From Hydrocarboniphaga sp. (GTDB lineage: Bacteria > Pseudomonadota > Gammaproteobacteria > Nevskiales > Nevskiaceae), in assembly GCF_028291725.1 (NCBI RefSeq), contig NZ_JAQGNT010000101.1, positions 1-32,575 of the forward strand: a stretch of 32,575 nucleotides of DNA. Direction: 5' to 3'. Shown here piece by piece: positions 26,145 through 32,575 of the stretch; position 1 is the stretch's first letter; every line of letters begins with the position of its first letter. The position numbers and the translations under genes were made by a program. A model generated the notes under the pieces. The model saw nothing but the letters and a program-made list of their open reading frames with translations. It did not search any database and was not told the origin of the DNA.

Positions 26145-26759
26145 TCACCGAATGCCGAGACTCGCCGTATCTGACATCAGGTGCCGAGAATACGCAACGA
26201 AGCACAGGATATTGATGACCATGGTCCCCATGAAAACACCTTGAAATGGCTGCTTGATAGTCTTGTGTCGGAAGAGCCGCTGAGCAACATATGCACCCGG
26301 CCAGCCACCGACGAGGGCTAAGAGATGCAAGCTGCTCTCTGAAGTTCTCCAGCTACCGCTTTTGGCGGCAGTCTTGTCTGAAATGTACGCTAGAACAGTT
26401 ATGAAACTCGCAATGACGTACAAACCGAGAATCGCTTCGGACGTATTCCCTTTCATGCCCGATATCACTAGATAGCCGACAAAAAGCGCTGTTACCACGC
26501 CGCAAACCCAGCTGGCTATCCCGGAGGGCTTGGCCTTCTGACTCTGTTGCCGCTCTGGAAACAAAACGTTAACGGCTTTGAAACGCCCATTCGCGTCGCG
26601 CTCTACTTCGTACGTGACGATGTCGTTCGCCACTGGCCTCCGTCGCTTTGTCGTGAATGCGCTGATGTGGACGAACACTCGATCTGTTCCCCCGTTCCAC
26701 GTGATCGTACCGATGCCCTTTGCATCGTTCCAATTGGTGAGCTTGCCTTGATAGCGCAT
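26145..26759 (-). CDS. Cold-shock domain / DUF1294 membrane protein
   Basis: A 204-aa protein with an N-terminal cold-shock-like OB fold (residues 1-70: GKLTNWNDAKGIGTITW, then RVFVHISAF in place of the usual DIFVH; RNP-like aromatics partly kept). A linker, then hydrophobic segments at about 80-101 and 108-128, lead to the DUF1294 region (SSLHLLALVGGWPGAYVAQRLFRHKT), which matches the family's GG.PGa..aq...rHK signature. This fusion is found in many proteobacteria, and its function is not known. The ATG at 26759 has CGGA nearby. GC is visibly lower than in the neighbours, which may mean recent transfer. The 208 nt between it and the dehydrogenase gene hold nothing recognisable. Confidence 0.85.
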   Translation of the reverse strand: MRYQGKLTNWNDAKGIGTITWNGGTDRVFVHISAFTTKRRRPVANDIVTYEVERDANGRFKAVNVLFPERQQSQKAKPSGIASWVCGVVTALFVGYLVISGMKGNTSEAILGLYVIASFITVLAYISDKTAAKSGSWRTSESSLHLLALVGGWPGAYVAQRLFRHKTIKQPFQGVFMGTMVINILCFVAYSRHLMSDTASLGIR

Positions 26760-26803
26760 GTCCGATTTATGGCTAACTCTTATTCAAGCACGTCGGCCCG
26801 TTT

Positions 26804-26896
26804 CGTCATTCCCGCGAAGGCGGGAATCCAGAGGTTGGCCCCGGCGCGCGAGCCAAGCTCGGGCGGCTCTGGATTCCCGCCTACGCGGGAATGACG
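26804..26896. repeat. CGTCATTCCCGCG-type palindromic repeat, 93 bp
   Basis: It begins CGTCATTCCCGCGAAGGCGG and ends with the complementary CGCGGGAATGACG, with a second pairing GAATCCAGAG / CTCTGGATTC inside. This is a widespread dispersed hairpin element of proteobacteria. It sits between the GloVer gene and the DUF1294 gene start. Confidence 0.8.
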
Positions 26897-26933
26897 ACGC
26901 CAGTGGACGCCGCTCAAGTAAGCGCCCTTCGGC

Positions 26934-28190
26934 TCAGGGCCGGGTGACGTGGAACACCGTGCCGGCACCAAAGGTATAACCGGATTCCGGCGGCGGCAGA
27001 CCGCCGGACTCGGTTGCGCCGTACAGCGCACCGTCGAGCCCCTCGATCACGCCCTGAGGGCCTTCGCCGCTCAGGTTGATGTTGAACGAGGCCAGCGTCG
27101 TCAGCTTGCCTGCCAACGTCAGCTTGAACACCGTGCCGCAGCCCTGCGCGCCGATCTCGCACAGATCGTCCTGATACTGGCCGCCGCCTTCGGTCGCGCC
27201 GTAAAGCAGGCCGTCGCTGGCCTGGATCAGGCCGTGGTACGGCGCCGCGCCGTCGGCGCCGGAGAAGCTGTAGAGCATCGACAGCTGGCCGCTGCTGTCG
27301 TATTTGAAAACGGTGCCGCAACCCGGGAACGAGTTGACCGTGCAGCTGCCCGTACCGCCGGCGAAAGTGGTGCCGTAGAAACTACCGTCCTGGGCCTGGA
27401 TGATGCCGGTCGGGCCGGTGCCACTGCTGCCACCGAAGCGGTGCAACGTGGTCAAAACGCCGGTCTTGGTCATGCGGAACAGGATGCCCGCGTCTTTCGG
27501 ACTGCCGTACAGCGTGGTGCCGTACAGGTTGCCGTCGCTGCCCTCGATCAGCATGTAGGGATTGCTGCCGATGGGCCTGCGGAACTGGTAGAGCGTGCGC
27601 AGCGCGCCGCTCGCCGGGTCGAGCACGAAGATCGTGCCCTGGCCGCTGTTGGAATCGGTCGCTGTCACGCCATACAGCTTGCCGTCGCTGGCGAGGATTA
27701 TGCCGCGCGGCGTCTCACCATCCTTGCCGGTGAAGAAATGCACGACCTTGTAGCCGCTGCCGTCGGTATTCATCTTGAAGATGACGCCGCAGCCGTAGAT
27801 GCAGTTAGGATTGCCGCCGAACTGGGTCGTGCCCCAGAGCTTGCCGTTGGCGGTCTGCACCAGCGGCGCAATCGGGCCGTCGCCGTTGGTGCTGTCGAAT
27901 GCGTGGAGCAGCGTGATCGTGCCGGCCGGCGTGATCCGGTAAACGGTGCCCCAGTTCGCGCCGCCAACCCAGGTGGTGCCGTAGAAGTTGCCGTCGCTGC
28001 CCAGCGTCAGGCCCGATTGCGGCTCCAGCCCGGTGGCGTATTCGCCGAAATAGAACACGTACAGATTGTCGGGCTGCGCAGCAATGGCGGCAGTGCTGCC
28101 GCCGAACAGCAGCGCGCCAATCAAGCTATTGCGCAGCACCCGTAGCAACGTGGCGCCGATTGATCGCGACGCCAGACGGTTCCCTTTCAT
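26934..28190 (-). CDS. Exported GloVer-repeat protein
   Basis: A 418-aa secreted protein made almost wholly of repeats of the TIGR03803 'GloVer' type: units such as GSDGNFYGTTWVGGANWGTVY, ASDGKLYGVTATD, GSDGNLYGTTLYG and AQDGSFYGTTFAGG, spaced about 45-55 residues and probably forming a beta-propeller. A signal peptide (LRNSLIGALLFGGSTAAIAA) precedes the first repeat. ATG 28190 has GGGGGA about 6 nt upstream; an earlier in-frame start at 28241 is less likely because it puts a charged stretch before the signal. Paired Cys in several units (NCIYGCG, SFPGCG, EIGAQGCG) could form disulfides. No enzyme motif is seen. It is divergent from the winged-helix/kinase gene at 28465. Confidence 0.85.
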   Translation of the reverse strand: MKGNRLASRSIGATLLRVLRNSLIGALLFGGSTAAIAAQPDNLYVFYFGEYATGLEPQSGLTLGSDGNFYGTTWVGGANWGTVYRITPAGTITLLHAFDSTNGDGPIAPLVQTANGKLWGTTQFGGNPNCIYGCGVIFKMNTDGSGYKVVHFFTGKDGETPRGIILASDGKLYGVTATDSNSGQGTIFVLDPASGALRTLYQFRRPIGSNPYMLIEGSDGNLYGTTLYGSPKDAGILFRMTKTGVLTTLHRFGGSSGTGPTGIIQAQDGSFYGTTFAGGTGSCTVNSFPGCGTVFKYDSSGQLSMLYSFSGADGAAPYHGLIQASDGLLYGATEGGGQYQDDLCEIGAQGCGTVFKLTLAGKLTTLASFNINLSGEGPQGVIEGLDGALYGATESGGLPPPESGYTFGAGTVFHVTRP

Positions 28191-28464
28191 GCAGTGTCCC
28201 CCGACCCTGGCGCGGCTTGCGCACAGGTCTGAGTTAAGCACAAAAAAAACGGAATACTCCAGCTTTTTGTGATGCGGGTATTGGCCAAGCCTTCACTTCG
28301 CGTTGCTGCACCCGCTTCAGCACCGTCGCCACGGAACGGCAGGCGCTCGGCGCTTGCACGCGCGCCGCCTATCGCCGGCCATAGGCGGTTGACCCGCCGC
28401 CGCGGCCTCACCCTAGAATCGGCCACAGGAAAGGCGGATCGACACCGCCCGGGGAACCGCCGCG
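28191..28464. promoter_or_regulatory. Divergent promoter region with a possible operator
   Basis: This gap separates the GloVer gene and the winged-helix/kinase gene. It contains an 8-bp perfect inverted repeat, CACAAAAA at 28239-28246 and TTTTTGTG at 28264-28271, with 17 nt between. The AT-rich repeat stands out from the GC-rich surroundings and is placed where an operator for the adjacent DNA-binding protein could be. No further promoter elements are convincing. Confidence 0.4.
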
Positions 28465-31206
28465 ATGCAGCCACCGAGTCCGCAGGTCGCAACACCGCTG
28501 TATCGCTATCGTTTCGACGGCGCCGAGTTCGACGAGGCCCGCCTGGAGCTGCGCGTCGCCGGGCTGAAAGTGGAGATCGAGCAGCGCCCGCTGCAGGTGT
28601 TGGCCGAACTGCTGCGCCACCCGGACGAAGTCGTCACCAAGGAAGAATTGTTTGAGCGGGTCTGGGCCGGCCGGCCGACCGTCGATAACGTGCTGGCCAG
28701 CGCGGTGACCAAGCTGCGCAAGGCGCTGGGGCCAGCCGCAAGTGAGCGCATCCTCACGCTGCCGCGCATCGGCTACCGCATCAAAGGGCCGGTCGAGCGC
28801 ATCGCGGTCGGGCGGCGGCTCGACAGCCGGCTGGAGCTGCGCGCCGGGGCGCAGGTGCCGGGACGCGAGCATTTCGTGCTGGAGGCCCAGCTCAATCCTT
28901 CGCGCGGCAGTGAGGTATGGCTGGCGCGGCACGCCAAGACCCGCGAGCCGCGGGTCTACAAGTTCAGCGCCGACGGCGAGAAACTCTCGTTGCTGAAGCG
29001 CGAGGCCACGCTGTATCGCGTGCTGGCGGAAACCCTGGGCGAACGCGAGGACTTCGCGCGCATCGTCGACTGGAATTTCGAGACCGCGCCGTTCTTCCTC
29101 GAATGCGAATACGGCGGCCGGAATCTCGGCGACTGGGCCGCGGCCGGCGACGAACTTCAACAGCTGCCGCTGGATGCGCGGCTCGGCATCTTCCTGCAGA
29201 TCGCCGGCGCGGTGGCCGCCGCGCACAGTGTCGGAGTGCTGCACAAGGACCTGAAGCCGGCCAATGTGCTGATCACGCCGCGCAACGGCGGCTGGCAGCT
29301 TCGGCTCACCGATTTCGGCAGCAGCCGGCTGCTCGACCCGCAGCGCCTCGCCGAACTCGGCATCACCCAGCTGGGCCTGACGATCGTCCCGGGCGCCGGC
29401 AACGATTCCACCAGCGGCACACCGCTGTACCTGGCGCCGGAGCTGATCGCCGGCCAGCCGCCGACGATCCAGAGCGACGTCTACGCGCTCGGGCTGATGC
29501 TGTACCAGCTGATCGTCGGCGACCTGCGCCGGCCGATGGCCTCCGGCTGGGAAGCGGACATCACGGATGAACTGCTGCGCGAGGACATCGGCGCCGCCAC
29601 CGACGGCAACCCGGCGCGCCGGCTCGCCGGCGTCGCCGAACTGATCGAGCGACTGAATACGCGCGACGCGCGGCGCCGCGCAGGCGAGCAGATGCGCGAC
29701 GCGGAACATCGGGCAGAAGCCGCAGAGCGTGTGCTGGAACGGACACGGGCACGCAGGCCCTTGCTGGTTGCGGCGCTGGCGATACTGATCGCCGGGCTCA
29801 CCGTCAGCCTGTGGTTTTACGCGCAGGCGCTGCAGTCCGGACGCCAACTGGCGCGCCAGGTCCGGATCGCGCACGCGGTCAACGACTTCGTGGCACTGGA
29901 TCTGATCGGCGCGGCCAATCCTTCAACCAGCGGCCGCTCCGGCGTCACCGTGATCGAGGCCGCGAAATCGGCACTGCCGCGCATCGACACCGCTTTCGCC
30001 GACGCCCCGGATATCCAGGCCTCGCTGCACCAGGCGATGCAGGAAGCGCTGGCCGGTCTAGCCGACTACGATAGTGCTGTCGCCGAAGGCCGAAAGGCAG
30101 TCGACGCGCACATGAAGTCAGTGCCGGTGGACGCGCTCGGCCTGAGCGAATCGCGTATCCGCCTGGCATATGGCCTGTCCAAACTCGGCCGGTATCCGGA
30201 AGCGGGCGCGACACTCGATGCCGCGGCGCCTGAGGTCGCCGCGCTGGCCGCCGCGCACCCGCAAACCCAGATCCGGTACTGGGAAGCGCTGAGCCAGATC
30301 AAGCTCGAACAGCTGGACGCCAAGGGGGCGGCGGCGCTCGATCGCAAGGCCTGGGCGCTGATGCAGCGCTTGCCCGACGCCGCGACGGCTTTCAGCGAGC
30401 GCATCGAATTCAATCTGGCGGACTCGCTGCAAATGAGCGGCGAAACCGCGGAAAGCGAGGCCTTGCTGCACGATCTCATTGCGCGGCAGGCGCAAACCTG
30501 GGGCCCGAAGCATTGGAAAACCCAGTTCACCACCGTGGTACTGGCAAACAATCTGATGCTACAAAAACGCTTCGACGAAGCCGCCCAGTTGCTGCCGGGT
30601 GCGGTCGAGGCGATCTCCGCGGCGCTCGGCGCCGCGGACCGGCGCACGCTGATGGCCGAGAGCGTACTTGGATACATCGATCTGGAGCAGCAGAAATTCG
30701 CGCAGGCGCTGCCGATCTTCACCTTGGTCCATGACGGCTTCGCCCGACAATATGGCGAGAACAACCAGGGCACGATCTCGTATCTGTCCAACCTCGCCTA
30801 CGCCACCCAATACAACGGCGACCCGCGCGGCGCGGAGCCGCTTTACCGGCGTGCATTGGCGTCAGCACTGGCGATCCTTCAGGACGACAATCCGCAGGTT
30901 CAGTTCCTGCGTTACAGACTGGCGGACTGTCTGCTCGACTTGAAACGGCCGGACGAGGCTACAGCCCTGCTGAACGACCTCAATGCCGACAGTCTCAAGG
31001 CGAGTTCGCAACTGCCGGCCTGGGATGCGCTGCTCGCCTACCAGGCCGGACGTCTCGCGCTGCAGCGCGGCAATGCGGCCGCGGCTCTGCCGCTGCTGCA
31101 GAAAGCGGTCAGCGAACTCGGCAACAAGATGGCGCCGACGCTGGCGACCTTCCGCAAGCGCGACGGTGATCTGGTGACCCTTGCTGCAAATCGGATCAGC
31201 CGATAA
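28465..31206 (+). CDS. Winged-helix / Ser-Thr kinase / TM / TPR fusion protein
   Basis: A 913-aa, four-part protein. Residues about 12-108 form a CadC/OmpR-type winged helix (EIEQRPLQVLAELL, VTKEELFERVWAG, closing hairpin LTLPRIGYRI). A protein kinase domain follows at about 135-400: ATP-site Lys166 (RVYKF), C-helix Glu180, catalytic loop HKDLKPAN (260-267, HKD instead of HRD), DFG at 283-285, APE at 324-326 and SDVYALG. The Gly-rich loop (NPSRGSEVWLA) is degenerate. After an Arg/Glu-rich helical segment comes one transmembrane helix at about 431-455, then some 450 periplasmic residues rich in Ala and helices, consistent with TPR repeats. GGGGAA lies about 9 nt before the ATG. It is convergent with the membrane protein at 31214. 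The set of catalytic residues suggests an active kinase; the order of domains would put DNA binding and kinase in the cytoplasm and a sensor outside. Confidence 0.87.
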   Translation: MQPPSPQVATPLYRYRFDGAEFDEARLELRVAGLKVEIEQRPLQVLAELLRHPDEVVTKEELFERVWAGRPTVDNVLASAVTKLRKALGPAASERILTLPRIGYRIKGPVERIAVGRRLDSRLELRAGAQVPGREHFVLEAQLNPSRGSEVWLARHAKTREPRVYKFSADGEKLSLLKREATLYRVLAETLGEREDFARIVDWNFETAPFFLECEYGGRNLGDWAAAGDELQQLPLDARLGIFLQIAGAVAAAHSVGVLHKDLKPANVLITPRNGGWQLRLTDFGSSRLLDPQRLAELGITQLGLTIVPGAGNDSTSGTPLYLAPELIAGQPPTIQSDVYALGLMLYQLIVGDLRRPMASGWEADITDELLREDIGAATDGNPARRLAGVAELIERLNTRDARRRAGEQMRDAEHRAEAAERVLERTRARRPLLVAALAILIAGLTVSLWFYAQALQSGRQLARQVRIAHAVNDFVALDLIGAANPSTSGRSGVTVIEAAKSALPRIDTAFADAPDIQASLHQAMQEALAGLADYDSAVAEGRKAVDAHMKSVPVDALGLSESRIRLAYGLSKLGRYPEAGATLDAAAPEVAALAAAHPQTQIRYWEALSQIKLEQLDAKGAAALDRKAWALMQRLPDAATAFSERIEFNLADSLQMSGETAESEALLHDLIARQAQTWGPKHWKTQFTTVVLANNLMLQKRFDEAAQLLPGAVEAISAALGAADRRTLMAESVLGYIDLEQQKFAQALPIFTLVHDGFARQYGENNQGTISYLSNLAYATQYNGDPRGAEPLYRRALASALAILQDDNPQVQFLRYRLADCLLDLKRPDEATALLNDLNADSLKASSQLPAWDALLAYQAGRLALQRGNAAAALPLLQKAVSELGNKMAPTLATFRKRDGDLVTLAANRISR

Positions 31207-31213
31207 CGCCAGC

Positions 31214-31705
31214 TCAGCGGAAATCGGCGCTCATCTCCTGGTAGGCCTGATAAAGCGTCCAGGCTCCGTAGGAAGGCAGCGCCAGCATCGCGAGCACCGC
31301 CAGCTTGCTGCTGAGCCAGCCGAATAGGATGAAAGCCGGAATCACTCCGAACAAAGCTCCGAACACATACTGGGCAAAAATCATCAGCAGCATGCGCCTG
31401 AAACTGATGGCATATGACGGATGCTCGGCCGACTTGACGCCGATGATGACGTTGGTGAGGCCAAGTTGCTTATAGACGTAGATGCAAGCTGTGTCGCCCT
31501 GGTGGATGAACTGCGAGACGAAGTCCTGGCACAGGCGGATCTTGCGGAAAAACTGGTCGCCGATACGGAAGCTGACCAGTTCCACTGCGATCGGGATGGC
31601 GTTGCTCGCATAAGTCCGTCCGCTCACCGGATCGTGGCTGCTGCTGGCGACATAGCCGCCACCGGCGACGGCGCCGACGGAAATGACGCCACAGTACTTC
31701 GTCAT
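31214..31705 (-). CDS. Small membrane protein, unknown
   Basis: A 163-aa protein with ATG 31705 and a good GGAG about 8 nt upstream. The first ~100 residues are soluble and moderately polar (IPIAVELVSFRIGDQFFRKIRLC); then two hydrophobic helices follow at about 105-130 and 133-150, with a short polar tail. I do not recognise the family. It lies 7 nt from the end of the convergent winged-helix/kinase gene, and about 190 nt downstream of the thiolase gene after a terminator, so it has its own transcript. Confidence 0.6.
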   Translation of the reverse strand: MTKYCGVISVGAVAGGGYVASSSHDPVSGRTYASNAIPIAVELVSFRIGDQFFRKIRLCQDFVSQFIHQGDTACIYVYKQLGLTNVIIGVKSAEHPSYAISFRRMLLMIFAQYVFGALFGVIPAFILFGWLSSKLAVLAMLALPSYGAWTLYQAYQEMSADFR

Positions 31706-31842
31706 GATGGTCTCCAGGTACGGGTTGATCGGGCCAGCCTGGAGTGAACCGATCGCCTGGGTCTGCACGAAGTTCTAACGGAGTTCTAACGCGACCCGCT
31801 CGATCCCGTTCGCCGACGAACAGCGCGATCCCGAGCCAAAGA

Positions 31843-31867
31843 AAAAGCCGGGCGATGCCCGGCTTTT
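31843..31867 (-). terminator. Intrinsic terminator of the thiolase gene
   Basis: An 11-bp perfect stem (AAAAGCCGGGC / GCCCGGCTTTT, loop of 3 nt) is followed on the minus strand by TTTTTCTTT. It lies 32 nt after the thiolase stop codon and is the clearest intrinsic terminator in the window. Confidence 0.9.
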
Positions 31868-31898
31868 CCGACTTCAGGTTCGACTTCGCCGCTGAAAG

Positions 31899-32575
31899 CT
31901 ACTGCACCCGCTCCAGCACCGTCGCCACGCCCATGCCCATGCCGATGCACATTGTTGCGACGCCGTAGCGCGCGTTCTTCTCGGCCAGCACATGCGCCAG
32001 CGCGCCGGTGATGCGCGCGCCCGAGCAGCCCAGCGGATGGCCTAGCGAGATCGCGCCGCCCTTGATGTTGATGCGGTCCATGCGATCGCCGAGCTTCAGG
32101 TCCTTGATCACCGCCAGCGACTGCGCGGCGAAGGCCTCGTTCAACTCGAAATAGTCGACATCGCCGATCGAAATACCCGCAGCCTTCAGCGCCTTCTGCG
32201 TCGCCGGCACCGGGCCGATGCCCATGATCGACGGATTGCAGCCGGCCGCGGCCATGCCGATGATCCGCGCGAGCGGCTTCAGGCCCAGTGCCTTGGCCTT
32301 CTCTTCGCTCATGATCAGCGTGCAGGACGCGCCGTCGGAGATCGCCGAGCTATTGCCGGCGGTGACGGAGCCCTTGGGGTTGAACACAGGCTTGAGGCTA
32401 GCCAAGCTTTCCAGGTTGGCGTCGGGACGCACCACTTCGTCGAAGTCGACAATGATCGGCGCGCCATCGGAGTCGTGGCCCGGCGTGCCGACCATCTGGC
32501 TCTTGTACTCGCCGTTCTTCCAGGCGGCGTAGGCCTTCTGGTGCGAAGCCAGCGCGAATTCGTCCTGCGATTTGC
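31899..32575 (-). CDS. Acetyl-CoA C-acyltransferase (thiolase), 3' part
   Basis: The gene runs off the right edge; about 225 C-terminal codons are present and its start is outside. The frame continues to the last bases ([20 protein letters not shown], a typical thiolase segment), so the ATG at 32495 is internal. Catalytic parts visible are the oxyanion-hole [23 protein letters not shown] with the catalytic His of GHP, and CIGMGMG with the second active-site Cys (CxGxG kept). The nucleophilic Cys in the N-terminal half is not in this window. It could be a biosynthetic acetyl-CoA acetyltransferase or a beta-oxidation 3-ketoacyl-CoA thiolase (FadA); the fragment does not decide. A strong terminator follows. 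Confidence 0.92.
   Translation of the reverse strand, partial: KSQDEFALASHQKAYAAWKNGEYKSQMVGTPGHDSDGAPIIVDFDEVVRPDANLESLASLKPVFNPKGSVTAGNSSAISDGASCTLIMSEEKAKALGLKPLARIIGMAAAGCNPSIMGIGPVPATQKALKAAGISIGDVDYFELNEAFAAQSLAVIKDLKLGDRMDRINIKGGAISLGHPLGCSGARITGALAHVLAEKNARYGVATMCIGMGMGVATVLERVQ

Noticed and set aside
28408-29874. A 488-codon minus-strand open frame opposite the winged-helix/kinase gene
   Set aside because: It is antisense to clear kinase and DNA-binding motifs, and its composition (Gln/Arg/Ala-rich) is typical of GC-driven shadows.

Overview
This 32.6-kb window is GC-rich chromosomal DNA, most likely from a gammaproteobacterium of the Nevskiales/Xanthomonadales type. That placement is an inference. 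It rests on high GC, type-2 leuA, a Sec-exported RHS protein, several exported repeat proteins, ToxR/CadC-like membrane regulators, fatty-acid oxidation genes and GTAGG-type palindromic repeats. I saw no tRNA, rRNA, CRISPR array, insertion sequence or prophage gene.

Layout. (1) 1-5.7 kb: an RHS toxin locus on the minus strand, lower in GC than the rest. A 1566-aa secreted RHS/YD-repeat protein ends in a 194-aa variable tip. The last ~120 residues of the tip resemble the colicin M lipid II-cleaving domain. It overlaps by 4 nt a 113-aa lipoprotein, the probable immunity protein. An AT-rich tail with two weak small ORFs follows. (2) 5.8-9.2 kb: a candidate 41-aa membrane protein, an exported Ig-like protein and a divergent membrane-anchored winged-helix/beta-propeller regulator. 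(3) 9.2-12.2 kb: leuA with a possible Leu-rich leader peptide, and pssA. (4) 12.5-15.3 kb: a secreted SBBP-repeat protein with seven 64-residue repeats. (5) 15.6-19.2 kb: branched-chain amino-acid genes, with ilvH-ilvC on the minus strand and ilvB divergent on the plus strand. (6) 19.4-24.8 kb, plus strand: an enoyl-CoA isomerase/hydratase-family gene, then an envelope-glycan set (flippase-like protein, GT2 polyprenyl-phosphate glycosyltransferase, ArnT-like GT-C enzyme) and a PTP-type phosphatase. (7) 24.8-26.8 kb, minus strand: an acyl-CoA dehydrogenase and a cold-shock/DUF1294 membrane protein. (8) 26.9-31.2 kb: an exported GloVer-repeat protein divergent from a winged-helix/kinase/TM/TPR fusion protein. 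(9) 31.2-32.6 kb: a small membrane protein and the 3' part of a thiolase gene with a clear terminator.

How the genes work together. LeuA, IlvB, IlvH and IlvC are the leucine/valine/isoleucine pathway, spread over three transcription units. The dehydrogenase, isomerase-like protein and thiolase belong to fatty-acid oxidation. Twice (near 6.9 kb and 28.3 kb) a membrane-anchored winged-helix protein is divergent from an exported repeat or Ig-like protein, which suggests a shared sensor/target arrangement. The most interesting element is the RHS-colicin M-like toxin with its lipoprotein partner: both the predicted target (lipid II) and the predicted immunity protein lie in the periplasm.
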